Positions 21,752 through 34,600 of a DNA stretch of 64,000 nt are shown piece after piece. A model generated the notes under the pieces. That model was not told the origin of the DNA and did not search any database. It saw nothing but the letters and a program-made list of their open reading frames with translations. Within the stretch, counting starts at the first letter, position 1. The number at the start of each line of letters is the position of its first letter. A program made the translations under genes and the position numbers. The stretch comes from Garcia nutans (Eukaryota; Streptophyta; Magnoliopsida; Malpighiales; Euphorbiaceae), in NCBI GenBank assembly GCA_947685225.1, contig CANTUV010000008.1:32046001-32110000 (forward strand). The letters are read 5' to 3'.

Positions 21752-24008
21752 TGTGAGTGAGGATTTTTGCCCCTACTCCCGGTGGAATGGTTCTTGCGAC
21801 TTCGGCACTGTTTAGGCTCGGGACCTTAGAGAACACGGACCTAAGTCCAGAGAAAATGGAGTCGCCACCCGGACGGGCTGAGAAAAAGAAAGGGGTGGAT
21901 GACTCGATTCCTAAGGAATCCCTAACCCCCTAATGGGTTCGGAAAGTTGGGTACGTGTGGCGAAGGTGAGAAATGGCCCAGCACCCCCACAACACGCGGT
22001 TCATTGGAACCGGCCTCCTTTATAGGTCTTAATATTATAAAATTCTTAAATATAACAATATTATCCATATTACACACAATAATTAAAAGAAAGCATCATT
22101 ATATTAAAATCAAAGCAATGTCCAAACAAAGCAAATAAATGGACACTCATCCAAGGATGGAAACATGTCCTTACATCATATGCCTAAATAGGACACCCAC
22201 CAAAAGGTAGAAACATGCCCTTTACATTGGTTCTAAAATAGAAAAGCAAATTAAATTACATGATATTTAACTAATGAGGTACCCACCAAGTGGAAACATA
22301 CCTCTTACAACATTTGGAAATCTAAATAAATTGATAAAAGTAAATAACCATTCATAATAAATAAATCATTCATCAAAGGTATCAAATATCAATAAAAAGT
22401 AAACATCCATCCATGATAAATAAAATAAACCAAGCATTGAATTTAAATAAATTAAAGCATAAGAAATAAAATAAAGCATGATCAAATATGGAATTAAATA
22501 AGGTAAATAAAAATCCAAATTATAGCTACTATTTCCATTTAGGGTTCTTTATCTCATGTGTTAAGGTTTTGGAATTCATAAAATTAAGCTACTGTGACTT
22601 TTTATGGAATTAAAATAGATTGAGGTTTTATGTTTTAAAAGGTTGGTAAGACTCTTTGATTAAACAAATTAAGTTTTGAATGGTGAAATCATGAAACTAG
22701 GGTTTTAGACACTTTAAAATACTTTTGATTCATGGTTTTAAATGTTGATTTCAAGCTTACTGTGTAAATTTAAAATTTTTATGTTTTTATGGTTTTTTAT
22801 GTTTTAAAGGATTAAGGTTTAGAAAAGTTAGGGTTTAAGGTTTTAAAGGAGTTAGAGTTTACTAGTTTAGGTTTAGAAATTGAATTAGGGTTTTAGGATT
22901 TAAAATTAAGGTCTCGGGTGATGAATTGGCTATTAGAATTTGAAAATCAATTTGATAATTTTATGAAGTTTCATGAATTTAAACAAACGGATTAAAGTTT
23001 TTATAAATAGAAAAGATGTTTTTTTAAAGCTTTTTGAAAGAAACAGAACCAAGTTTAAACTTTTGAAAGAAACAGAATCAAATTTTGGTTTTGTTGAAAA
23101 ATATGTTTAATTAGGGTTTTAAGATTTTAAAGAAGTAAAAATAACAATTTTAAGCCTTTTGGAAAATAAACCAACGAAATAAGGTTTTTGACTTTAGAAA
23201 AACTAAATTAATTCTAAGATTTTAAATTTTGAAAAATACAAATTCCTAGTTTTAGCTACTGTGAAAAAATAACAAAAGAATTTAATACATACCTCCTTTT
23301 GATTATTCCTCCAAAAATTATTTTTCTTGGATGAATTAAAACAAAAAAAAAAGTTGCTGCCTTTTGAATTGCTTAAATCGTGTCCCTGCTATTCCAAAAA
23401 AAAAAATAAATTGAATTGCTCCTTTTCCTTTACTGATTTGGTTTCAACTTTTTCAAGCTACTGTCCAATTTTTTTTTTTTGGCCTCCCCTTATTTGATTG
23501 CCTTTGATCCTTATTTATAGAGGTTTCATATGGTTTATTCCTAATTAATCACGGCAAATAATATTGATAAGAAAAGGAAACCGAAACCTAATTGAATTAG
23601 GTTTCGAAAAATTGCGCTGCCGAAAAAAATTGCCGCAGGAAAAAATGCGCTGCCGAAAAAATCTACCGCAGTCAACTGCGGTAGTGGGTGAGGAGCGGGC
23701 GTTGCCAGTAGGAATTTCCTACGGGCGACTATTTCACCCATAGAAAAAATCTGCGGCAAAATGGCTCGGGCCATTTCGCCTGCAGGAAATTCCTGCAGGC
23801 GAAATGCCCACGGGCCAGCGCGATGATTTTTTCATCTTCGATTTTATTTTTATTTTTATTTTTTTTACTTTTATTTGTTTATTTTTATTTTTTATTAATA
23901 AAAATTAGATACTAAAGCAAAAATTATTTTGGACCAATTAGATAACACAAATCATTTTGGCTAAATAAAACATATTGAACCGGACTGGTCAAAAATTAAG
24001 AGTCTACA
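21752..24008 (-). mobile_element. Tat 5' LTR
   Basis: In window orientation TGTGAGTGAGG...AGTCTACA, 2257 bp. The same family reappears at 61986. Conserved block 'GATTTTTGCCCCTACTCCCG' at the PBS end. Holds a GC-rich palindrome cluster (23663-23806) near the U3 start. The rest is AT-rich with no genes. Confidence 0.87.
23663..23806. repeat. GC-rich palindrome cluster in Tat LTR
   Basis: Three palindromes: 23663-23684 (CTACCGCAG / CTGCGGTAG, 4-nt loop), 23708-23722 (GTAGGAA-T-TTCCTAC) and 23772-23806 (17-bp arms, 1-nt centre at 23789, arms contain CGCCTGCAGGAA). They stand out in an otherwise AT-rich LTR. Confidence 0.9.
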
Positions 24009-24179
24009 CCAAGCCAACCAAAGCAAGCCAAAGTAATCACAAATTTGAGAAGTGGAAAGGTAATAGATAGCAAAATTGGTGATTCTTTGAATGCAGGTAT
24101 TAATCAGGAAGAAAATTGCATGGAGATGCAAGCCAACCAAGACCAATCAAGTCGATCAAAGGAGGATGAGAATAAGGAG
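24009..24179 (+). pseudogene. Old Athila gag-pol, fragment 1
   Basis: Conceptual translation carries 'RSGKVIDSKIGDSLNAG', aligning with the linker between gag and protease of the Athila at 50588-54832 ('RSGKVINNNVENNSVNAG'). Bounded left by the Tat LTR end and right by Athila2's insertion point (TSD AGGAG at 24175-24179). Continues at 56730. Confidence 0.8.
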
Positions 24180-25893
24180 TGTTGCGCTCAAATTAACTCT
24201 ACCACAAAGCGTCACTCGCAAGTATACGAGGTAGCTGTAGCAAAGGTGATCGCCCCAAGGTCGTTCTCTCAAGGAAGCCAAAGTGGGTAATTGATTATCA
24301 AATTTATAGTAACAAATAATTAAAGAAATTTAATTTGCAAAGTAATGAAGAAGAATGATTTAATTTGAAAACAATAAAAATAAACAATAGCTTATGTTTT
24401 GATTCACTTGATAAAAAGAGTCTAGGGTTTGCACTTCTTTACTACTCATATGTATGAACGGTTATTCCACTTAACTAATTTAATTTCTAAGATTAAATCT
24501 CAAACAACTTAATTAATTGAGTCAAGGAAATAAGCTCTCGCATTCAAACCTCCTATAACTAATCTTGTTATAATTGAAACAATCTTTTAATAGGTTGTAT
24601 CTCTAATCCACTTAAGTCCTTAATTGAATTATTCCAGCATTAGATTTCATCTCTCAATCCATCATCTAATACCTAAAACACACAATTGGTGGCCAATCAA
24701 TTATATGTAACAATTTTTCATTCAATAAAGGCTAAAGAAATCATTAGTTAAGAGAATAACCAATTCATACAATTCATAGCAAATCCATACAAACCCTAGA
24801 CTAGATTAAATTAGTTCATGTTGTTATCAAGCATACTCATCTCATTAATAATCAAAGAAATCAATTCAGACATGATAATGTTCATAAACACAATTTCAAT
24901 GAAACTAAGAGATAAAGTTTAAGAATAAAACCAAGTTACAAACTCCTTGAAGCTTTTGATGAAACTCTTGATCGAATCTTGCAAGAAGGATGAAACAATG
25001 GCATGAACAATCTAATCTAAACTAGTGTAATCCAAAGTAGAATCAAAATCTAAGAAAACAAATGTTTAAACCCTAAGATCCTTCTCAGACGGCTAAACTT
25101 GCTCTCAAAATCGTCAACCCCCCTCTAAACCCTAACTTTCCTTTTGCTTTTATACGAAGCGTCGGCTTTAAAATTCGGTGCGCGTTGATTCATGAGGGAC
25201 ACAGCCAGGTGATGAGGGACACGGCCGTGTGAGGGCTTGATGGAGGGACACGGCCAGGTGACACGGCCGTGTCCCCTGCATGTGTCCTCCTCTGTTGCTT
25301 TTTCGTCTTCTTTGCTTCTTTGTTGAGTGACACGGCCAAGTAGAGCTTGACTTGGCCGTGTTGCATCATATTTGAGGGACACGGTCATGTCCCTTCCCAG
25401 TGTCTGCCTCTGTCTGCTTTACTCTTCCTTTCCTTTGGTAATAAGTGGGACACGGCCAAGTCAAGGTGACTTGGCCGTGTTGCTCTTCTTTGGAGGGACA
25501 CGGCCACATGACTTGGCCGTGTCCCTTGCTGGTGTCTGCTACTGGGAATTGTTCTTCCTTTTAACTTGGTATGGGACACGGCCAGTGACTTGGCCGTGTC
25601 CTCTGCCTGTGTCAGCTACTGCCCATTTCATCTTCAATTCGTTTCCTTGCTTGTTTTAACCTAACACAAAACTCAAAACAAACTTAAAACACTAAGTAAA
25701 TAAACAATAACCGACAAAACATAAACACAAACTAAAAACTAAATCAAAAACGACATAAAACTAAAAATAAACTAAAACTACACAATTAAAGAAAACACTA
25801 GACAAACCGATAAAAACTAACAAAATACCTAAATAAAACAATAATTAACCTAATAAACAAGACACAAAACTTATAACAAAAACTAATAAAACA
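24180..25893 (-). mobile_element. Athila2 3' LTR
   Basis: In window orientation TGTTGCGCTC...AATAAAACA. Nearly identical to 55002-56729; visible differences are a few substitutions and a rearranged unit in the ACACGG array, so the element is fairly young. The block CACTCGCAAGTATACGAGGT (~24210) is also in the copy at 63903. Confidence 0.93.
25195..25612. repeat. ACACGGCC / GGCCGTGT array (Athila2 3' LTR)
   Basis: Repeated GGGACACGGCCA ... TGGCCGTGTCCC pairs, often with AAGTGAC or AGGTGAC between, and CTTTGCTTCTTTG-like spacers. Each pair can fold into a 10-12-bp stem. About six pairs. Confidence 0.88.
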
Positions 25894-27426
25894 ACTACTG
25901 TAATATCCCTATGCATGCCCTAGAAGTTTTGTTGTTGTTGTTGTTGGTTTGAATTGAGAAATGGGAAGAGAATGTTTTTGTATGGTGGTTGGGAAAGAAA
26001 AGAGGGTTTAGAGATAATTGTATATGTTGCTTATATGGTGATATATATAACATATAAAGTGGTCAAAATGGAAAGTCAAGGAAAGAGGATATTTTTGTGT
26101 TGGTTGTGAATTACTTAAATGGGTATAGATATGACAAAAGCTTAGTTAAATGGATGAGGGTATTATAGTAATTTTCTTTTGGATGGGTATTTAATGCCTA
26201 TTGACTTTGTGTTTCTTCATCATTTTTTCTTCTTCTTGTTGTTGGGTGGCCGGCTCATCAAAGAGAGAAGAGAGCAAGAGAACAAGTGATGGTTTTGATG
26301 ATTTCAAGTTCAAAGTGAAGGAAGTTTTCAAAGTTACAAGTTGGAGTTTCAAGGAATTTCATTATTTGGTAAGTTTGCTCTTGTTTACCCTTGTTATTTT
26401 TGAAGTTATGCTTGAGTTGAGTTGTGATTTGATGATGGTATGATTAAGTTGCTTATGGTGTCATTTTAAGTATTGATTTTGCTTGATAGATGAGAAGTTG
26501 GGTTGGTGTTGGTGATGGAAGAGTAAGAGTTGTGTTTAGTGAAATTGTTTTTGTTTTACAATTAGTAAAGGCTGTGATTTGTATGATTTTTAATTAATTA
26601 TAGAAAAATGTTTTTGAAGTGAATTTTTGATATGTTGTGTCTCTATGAGTCTAGAATGACTGAAAAATATGTTGATTCGATTTTGGAATGGTTATGAGTT
26701 TAGAAAGATTATTTTTATTAGACCTGTTCCAGCAGGTACCTTAACTGAGACAGCTGTATTTCGGGATTTTTAATAAAATGTAAAAAAATCATATCCAATT
26801 TAATTTTGGATATGCTGTTGCTTAGTGAGTCTAGTATTTGAGAAAAATAATTTGGAACCACGTTGATTGAATTTGATTTATGGAATTCACAAAGTTCAGA
26901 ATTGCTGCCAGGATGAAGGGCAATTGGGGCAGTCTGGTTAGGTGAACTATTTGACCAAGATTTTGTGTTCAGTTTGATCTGAAATTTTAAAGGAATTATT
27001 TTAAGATACAAAACTAAATTCAGTAAAAATTTTAGAATTTTTAGTCAAGTAGATTATTTTATACAATTTTTCAAAATAAGGATAAAATGGAGTCTAAAAC
27101 CAGAATGTACTATTCATATGGTCATTTTGCTAATATTCCTTTTGGATTAGGTTGTGAAGAGGTTGAATTGCCCTAATTGCATTGTTGAGATTGAATAATG
27201 TTATGTTATGCATTGTGAATGGTAATGTGTTTCATGAGTAATGCACATTGAAATGTTATACCAAAGATGTTATAGTGATTCAAATGAAATATGATTGAAG
27301 CATGCATTGATGATAGGATTGAATAATAATGTGAGTGTTTAGATAATGTAATGAATATTGTATATAATGATTGCTTAACTTGCTTGTGAAAAAGAAATGA
27401 ATTGAAAAGGTATTGATAAGTTTAAT

Positions 27427-27705
27427 GAACGGACCTATCCGTCTCCTGCGGAACCATGCGGACCCAGTGGGTTGGGCAACCGATCTTGGACTACCGATCT
27501 GGTAGGAGGAAGGTTCGATATAGTCAGTATTATACGTACCTATTTGCCTCCTGCGGAACCATGCGGACCCATTGGAATGGGCAACCGAACTTGGACAACC
27601 GACCTGGATGGGGAAAGGTATGTTACTGATAATGTTATACGTGCCTTTTTGCCTCCTGCGGACCCTTGGGATTGGAGGGCAACCGACCTGGTTGGGAAAG
27701 GGTAC
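27427..27705 (+). repeat. Three-unit CTCCTGCGGA repeat (Tekay2 5' LTR)
   Basis: Units of ~110 bp each containing CCTCCTGCGGA, CCATGCGGACCC (twice) and GGGCAACCGAYCTKG, separated by TTATACGTRCCT. Located where related LTRs carry CTTGAAG arrays. The other LTR's copy is at 44823-45100. Confidence 0.85.
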
Positions 27706-27881
27706 GTATATAAAGTCATAGTTGTTGGCTATAATGATAAATTTAAATGAGTATAATGAATGGTGCTATTATATGAATATTGATGTGACATTGAACAAAG
27801 CAACATATTGAATAAATAATATGCTTTTGATTGATATATGTAATTAATTTGTGACATTGCATTTTAGCATGAATTATCTTA

Positions 27882-27919
27882 CTAAGCCCTTGGCTTAGCG
27901 CGATAGTGTTTAATCGCGC
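27882..27919 (+). other. Conserved paired hairpins (Tekay2 5' LTR)
   Basis: Sequence identical to 3700-3737: CTAAGCC-CTT-GGCTTAG followed by GCGCGAT / ATCGCGC. Confidence 0.75.
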
Positions 27920-28803
27920 AGGTGATAGAGCTGATAGAGTCGAACCCGAGAGTTCATCAAGACCAAGTGAGAGTAGACCTTGAAGAGTTGATTTTGGGAA
28001 CTTAAAGATCAGAAGAGAATTGCCAATCATGTATACTTCTTTATATTTTGTAAAGTAATGTTTATAATGTAAAAGTATGGATATATTTAAATATGTAATC
28101 AAGTGTTGTAAATATGTACATATTTTATAACTTCCGCTGGGTAATATTTAAATGTATATATATATATAACTAATATGTTTTGTTTTATAAGTAAATGATC
28201 TACTTTTCTATAATGTATAATGATAAGGGTATTGTATCAAGTTTAAAGTGTTTTGAATATTAAGAAAACCGTAGCATCCCTATGTTTGATGCACTTATGC
28301 TACATTGTTGTGGTTGTAGTGTGTGGGCATTGGATATGGGGGTGTTACAAGAAGTGTAAATCCTTTTTGCAGGTTGTAGTTGAGGTTATAAGGGGGATTT
28401 ATTGGAAGTGTACTGAGAATGATTTTGGTTGCATTGGTTTTGTAACACCCTCATATCCTATATAAGTACTGTACATATACCGAGTACACATACAATACGT
28501 ATATAGAGTATAAGAATGTCATTTTTAGTTACCATTAAAAATCTTTACTTTAATTCTAAAACAACAATACATTTAATCATATGAAAGTATTTACAAAATC
28601 ATTCTCCTTTTGATGATAATACATATGTATATAAGTTACATTGTCTCTTTCAAAGATTCATTTTTTTTTTCATATGAATACGTTCTTATGAAAATGCAAA
28701 ATAATTAACTTGTACATGCATGCACCACCTTCTAGTTGGTCTCGAACTACACTTGCCCTCTTCGATATAGTGGTTAAACTCCAGATCCATCACCTATTTA
28801 CCT

Positions 28804-28841
28804 GCGCGATTAATATAACCGCACTAAGCTCGAAAGCTTAG
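28804..28841 (-). other. Conserved paired hairpins, compensatory variant
   Basis: On the element strand CTAAGCT-TTCG-AGCTTAG: the inner C-G pair of the relatives is changed to T-A on both sides and the loop is TTCG. The second stem GCGGTT / AATCGC keeps pairing through one G-T wobble. The duplicate in the other LTR is at 35408-35445. Confidence 0.78.
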
Positions 28842-29535
28842 TAGTACAAATAAATACTAGAATGTACATTACAAGATAAACATACCTCATATTTTTAGCA
28901 TCATGTTTTCTTATTCTGTTTTCCCCTTTTTCAATGCATTCCTCATATATTCCTATTAATCTCATACATTACGGACATATACATATATAGCATTACAATC
29001 AACATAATTCCATAACTTAGAAGAACAATCATTAACATGATATTTACCACTTTTACCTCATATACACATTATATGTCATATTATATTTCACAATAACATA
29101 TTTCAACATAGTTTCTTTTTTCTAATAATTCATTTATATGATACTACCATATCATAATTCATAACATTCTATTTCATTATCTCATTCATTTAGTTCATTA
29201 TCCATAATCCATCCTTCATGAATCACATTTTCAAGAAAGGCAATCATTATATCATTCAATCTAATCATTATCTGCAATCCATCATTAATACTCATAATTA
29301 GTATGTCAATATTCACATTACACACCATACTTCATAGCATTATTTTGTTCACAATTCACAATCATAAGTCACATTGCCAACAAAGTCATCCATAGATCTC
29401 ATTACTCATTTATTTCAACATTTGTATATCATATTGACAACAAAGACAGACTCGGGCCCAACAATACTAATATGCCATTCAATTTTCAGAGTAATGCTTT
29501 GGTTCAATTATCACATTTATCATTATCATTTACCC

Positions 29536-29692
29536 AACTAGGCTTCAAGGATTTGATTCAACCAAGCTTCAAGGGGAGCAAAGCATGCTAAGCATCAACC
29601 CAACTTGGCTTCAAGAACCAATCCAACCTAGCTTCAAGGGTGGTAACATCTCAATTAGGCTTCAAGGATTCAATCCAACCTAACTTCAAGAG
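29536..29692 (-). repeat. CTTGAAG tandem array (non-autonomous 3' LTR)
   Basis: Reverse-strand equivalent of 11568-11791, with about six units. A copy is at 36140-36297. Confidence 0.83.
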
Positions 29693-30437
29693 ATTGTTAC
29701 ACTTATTAGGCATGCCACCAACAACAAACTCTGAAAATGGAATAACACATTAGCCACACAATACATTTATCAATTTCGTTCTCATTCTCATCATCATTTA
29801 GGCAACCATGCCTCAATCATCATTTGCATCATCATAGCCAACCACAATGGCATCAATTAGGCAAACATGCCTCATTTATCTCATTTTCAATATTATAGCC
29901 AATAACAATGGCTTCATACATCATCATATCTCAATTCACAACTCATTTTTCATCACAATATCACATCTCTTTCACATTTCATATTTCATCACAATATCAC
30001 ATCTTTCATATTCCATATCACATACATTTCATACTTTATCTTTTATATATATATATATACATATACATAACCATTCATGATTCAAGTATACACAATCAAT
30101 TTCATTATCCTATCCTCACACCTTTCACCATTCATAACACATATATACATTGAATGCTTTCACATTTCATATATTTTATTATACATTCATATCTTTCATA
30201 TTTCATAGCCTATACATTATTAATATATATTTATCAATAATATAATCAAATAAGATTTAGTACTTACCTCCAAAGAATTTCACACCCATCTAAACTTCTC
30301 TTCCATGAATCTTTCAATACTTGGATTAGGGGCAATTCAATCTCTTAAAACCTAATTCAAAAGTGAGCATACACACTTACTTAGAGATACACATGAGATA
30401 ACATAAATAAGAATCAACTAGGGCAAACTCTACACAT

Positions 30438-30791
30438 GACACGCTCACCAACACGGGAGTGTTCCTGATCGTGCCCTAACTCCACAACACAGAAACATTG
30501 ACACGCTCATAACCACGGGCGTGTCACTGGGCGTGTAATACCTTCTGTATCTCAAACATATTGACACGTCCAACAACATGAACGTGTTCATGGCCGTGTC
30601 AATTCTCCAAACTCACAGTAGCTATGACACGCTCAATAACACGGGCGTGTTACTGGCCGTGTCAATTCTACTGTCACACAGAACTTGTGACACGCTCAGT
30701 AACATGGGCGTGTCACTGCTCGTGTCACAAACCCAGAAAACAGAACCAACGACACGCCTAACAATCTGGCCGTGTCCCTGGGCGTGTCAGG
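30438..30791 (-). repeat. GACACG/CGTGTC array (non-autonomous 3' LTR)
   Basis: Six units of ACACGCTCA..AACACGGGCGTGT..TGGCCGTGTCAA with CACAGTAGCTATG-type spacers, ~60-bp period. The copy in the other LTR, at 37042-37396, is nearly identical. Confidence 0.87.
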
Positions 30792-31257
30792 CCAAAAATA
30801 CAGAATCCGACCAAAACAACAACTCAACCCATAAACAACCATTTTTCCTCCTCTTTTACTTTAATCAAACTCAACCAAACACACCCAAAACCATAACAAA
30901 CTTACCAAAAACACCAACACCACTCAAAACACATACTAATCATCATCATAAACATCATCCATGCATCAATTAATCAAATCCCCAATTTCACCAAACTAAA
31001 CCCTTATTCAACAATTCATCATCAACTTCACAAATAATCATACTATCATCATCCAATTACCAAATCAACACATATATATACTTCAATCTTTCAATATCAT
31101 CATCATCACATACCAACCATATCAAATCCAAACTCAAACAATGAAAATCAATTCAAAGAAATGAATACTTACTTGAATCCTTTGTCAATTCTTCATCTCT
31201 ATCTTCAATCCTCTTGAAATCCTTAAGAAATTTGGTATATAATACACAAAATCACAT

Positions 31258-31259
<2 letters not shown>

Positions 31260-31294
<35 letters not shown>

Positions 31295-31350
31295 ACGAAG
31301 AAGAAGAAGAAGAAGAAAGAAAGAATTTCTTCTTTCTTTGTTCTTATCTC

Positions 31351-31388
<38 letters not shown>

Positions 31389-31395
31389 TAATATA
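31260..31395. repeat. (CT)n, (GAA)n and (TAA)n microsatellites
   Basis: CT run 31260-31290, AAG run ~31300-31318, TAA run ~31361-31386. The same tracts are shorter in the sister LTR (37865-37980), showing post-insertion slippage. Confidence 0.92.
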
Positions 31396-31656
31396 ATATT
31401 ATTATATCCAAAATATCTTCTTACTCCTTTTGACTTTCTTTCCTTCTTTCTTTTATTATTATTATTGATTATATATATTCACCTTTCCAACACCAATATA
31501 TACTTTATGCATATGTGAAGTATATGTTCTACACATTTCCATATATATATCATATACACTCTCTTCACTTCTATCCTCTTTCCAATTAAACAAATACATT
31601 GAGTCCAAATACAATAATAACTCCAAAACTTTTAAGGTAAATTTTGGGATATTACA

Positions 31657-34600
31657 ATTCTCTCCCCCTTAAATAATTTCGTCCTCGAAATTATTCAGTA
31701 CCATAACACTCCATTCTTAACAATTTCCCCATCTTATCATCTTATGATATTAATTTTATTCTTACTTTATGATTTCATCAAATCACAAAAATTTTTACTC
31801 TCCCCCTTAGAGTTAATCATATTTTCTCATTTCATAACTTGTCATTATATACCTATATTTATCTTATTATTATTATTTTTTTCAACAAAGCAACCAAGAT
31901 AGCTCATTACCTTCCCAATGAATCTCTTTTACACAATAATCAAATTATCTTATAATCTATATATACCATTCATCTATTACATTCAAAATATTTTATCACT
32001 TCATCTCTTTATAATTATCCTCTTAACTTCAACCTTAAAAGAAACATTGACTTATAACTTAATATTGATTATCTCATCTTTACAATCATTCTTAAAACAG
32101 ACTTTTATCAAACCTTAATTGATAATAATATTCTTATTTTGCATACACTTAATTCCTTCTTTAGTATTTTTCTCACTTAACATCAATATTAATACAATAC
32201 TTTTGAACTTACCTTACAGGAAACCAACTTTTTCCCTTTTATCATCATTTTTAATTGATACAATTCAATTGATTCATGTCCATTCATCTATCAGAATATT
32301 ATATTATATACACCGTCATTTCTATCTCATACCCTTAATACAACTATACATATTAAATCTCAATAATAATTCATAATTATAACAAAATTCAGATCAATTG
32401 ATCTATTCTCCACAATATACTAACATCTCAATCTTGTTTAATTCACACCAACAATTTACTTATTTAACTTTATCATTAACTTTCCCAATATGTATATATA
32501 CATATATAACCTAATTCCATTAGGTCAACTTATTTTCAAATTTTAATCTCTTCAGATGTATATATATATATACTCAGCTTTTTGAAACTATGATCATCAA
32601 TAACAATTCACTTCAACTTATCTTTCAATACACACATAGTTTATCTTAGTACAATTCCCACCAAATTTCATAATTATTTCATACCATACTTATTACCCAT
32701 AGCTTACCCACTTAAATTTTTAAATCCATCCACTTATTCATTTTATACCATAAACATATTCAATGTAACTCTCAATCACATTTTGCAATTTCTCCTCTTA
32801 AATATCTTTTCACTTTTCATATCATTACTATATTTACCATACTTATCTTTTTCTCACATTATTTATAACTCATAGTATTTCCACAATTTTCTTCTCTTTC
32901 TTTTCTTTTCCAAAATTATAACCAAATTGCTAACACAAGAATTATAAAATACACTTCACTAATCATAACCTTTAGCCATGTTTCTAGAAACATAATTATC
33001 AATCTTACCAAGGCTGTATTACAGTCATATTTTCTCAGTCCCAATTCTGTGGATAGTAAAGCTAACCGGCCAAATACAATAAACAAATCATATGGCCATA
33101 GGAGATTAATGATCACATCTGAAACTTATAAATCAATATTGCTCCTCTATTATTCTATTTTCAACTTTTCCAATTATAATACCAAGTCGTATCACAAAGA
33201 TTATATATCCATTCTCCAAATTTTACTACATCAAAAATTAACACATTTCAACTCTATCTCAACACAATTTACTCTTAATTATTTGATCATCATTAACATA
33301 TCTCATATACAACAATATTATCTTTAACCTCTATTATGCACATCATTGAATCATATACAAGTCTTACACAAATTTCATTCTTTATACTTTCTTCTTCCCT
33401 TATAATCTCTTATATATCTATATACATAGAACGTTTCCTCACCCAAATACTTTGGCTCATAACATTTATGATAGCCAAATTCAGTTATTGCTATAACAAT
33501 ACTACTGTCCACTATTTCCCCAAATCAATTCTCATTTTCCATTTCGTCACATGATCTATTTTTGCATAATTCAAGGCCTAATTTATCTTAGGTCCACTAC
33601 TACATACAATATCATTCCCAATATCATTTGACCAATAGTTATACCATATACACATTCATAGATCACCTAAAGAAGATGTCTCACCTTCCACATTTCTTAT
33701 ATGTGTATACACATAATCATACAATTATATTTAATTCCTCTTTTACATATTTTCAACACAATTTAACACTTATTACTTTTCATTGAACAACATCATTCTT
33801 ATCCCTTTTTGACATGATTTAAGTTATTTATCAACTTAACACATATATACTTTCTATCCATAATAATACTTCACAAAATCTTAGTCACATTACTAAGGTG
33901 ACATCTCACTCACATTTATTTTTAAATGCATTTAGTATACCATCTTTACATCCATTTGTTTATCCTTCAACATATATATATTTTACTCACATATTTATAC
34001 ACATATACATTACATCCAATCATATACACATTGAGCCCAATAACCTCTATACACTTTCCAAGTCTAGTTATTATAAATCTCAACTTCTTGAATCACCATT
34101 GGTCCATCCAATTCTCACTATCAATCACATTACCCAATTTAATAGTAATTTCATATACAATAATATTCATTCCACATAGCTCACAAGTTTAACTTACATT
34201 AAACTACTAATGTTTAAAATAGTCTTTATCCAAATTCCATTAACACTATAAATTCACAACTTACTACTTTACTTAAACTTCCACTTACTCCTCTTGTTTT
34301 CTTAATGTCAACTTAAGAAAACATCTTATATATACATATTAACAAGCAACATCAAAGTATATTCTTTTCACAATTATTAAAGCTCATTTCAAAAATCCAA
34401 ATGTTACATCTTATCACCATTAACATGAGCTTTAACAATCACTCAGGCATATCATATTTCCAACATTAAAATCACAATGTTTGCATTTAAAACAACAATG
34501 CAAACAACACCATTATATCTTCCTATCTAACCAACATCATCTCTTTTTCTTTTTAACAACTTTAACTTTACATATTCAAACCTTAAATGGTCAAACTTTG

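Larger units (their letters stand above)
12468..24008 (-). mobile_element. Tat-lineage Ty3/gypsy element, 3' end deleted
   Basis: Gene order read right to left: 5' LTR (21752-24008), PBS (21733-21750), leader, gag, protease, RT, degenerate RNase H, archaeal-type RNase H, integrase. The second RNase H before integrase, together with 'MPFGLKNAGATYQR' and 'EVYVDDMMVKS', marks the Tat (Ogre/Retand-type) lineage. The integrase stops at 12468 against Tekay1. The rest of integrase, the 3' UTR and the 3' LTR are missing. The right LTR end abuts old Athila sequence at 24009. Confidence 0.87.
25899..28440 (+). mobile_element. Tekay2 5' LTR, part 1
   Basis: TGTAATATCC start. Donor GTAAGT at 26369, acceptor-like GATTAG ending 27150, a three-unit GC-richer repeat 27427-27705, paired hairpins 27882-27919, and an internal terminus-like GGGGGTGTTACA near 28338-28349. 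Interrupted at 28441 (TSD GGTTT 28436-28440); resumes 38246. Lacks both the ACACGG and the CTTGAAG arrays of its relatives. Confidence 0.93.
28441..31656 (-). mobile_element. Non-autonomous element 3' LTR
   Basis: Window orientation TGTAACACCC...GATATTACA, 3216 bp. Reverse-strand modules: paired hairpins 28804-28841, CTTGAAG array 29536-29692, second donor (ACTTACC at ~30262-30268), ACACG array 30438-30791, first donor ACTTAC at ~31169, simple repeats 31260-31395. Confidence 0.93.

Noticed and set aside
23580..23840. GC-rich block as a gene or CpG-island promoter of a host gene
   Set aside because: The block belongs to the Tat LTR, recurs at 63770-63895, and consists of palindromes with no downstream host coding sequence.
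25195..25659. Open frames with repeated 'TRPS', 'AVSL', 'WPCP' peptides across ACACGG arrays
   Set aside because: They occur in several frames on both strands and simply translate the palindromic DNA repeat; no start context or conservation as protein.
26201..26443. Possible small secreted or membrane protein (80 codons, repeated at 43597)
   Set aside because: Lies in both LTRs of Tekay2 over the CT-rich leader and across the GTAAGT donor; no homologous frame in related LTRs.
29847..30973. Identical small proteins at 29847-30973 and 36451-37577
   Set aside because: Exact duplicates because they lie in the two LTRs of the same element; low-complexity His/Ile/Thr-rich translations.
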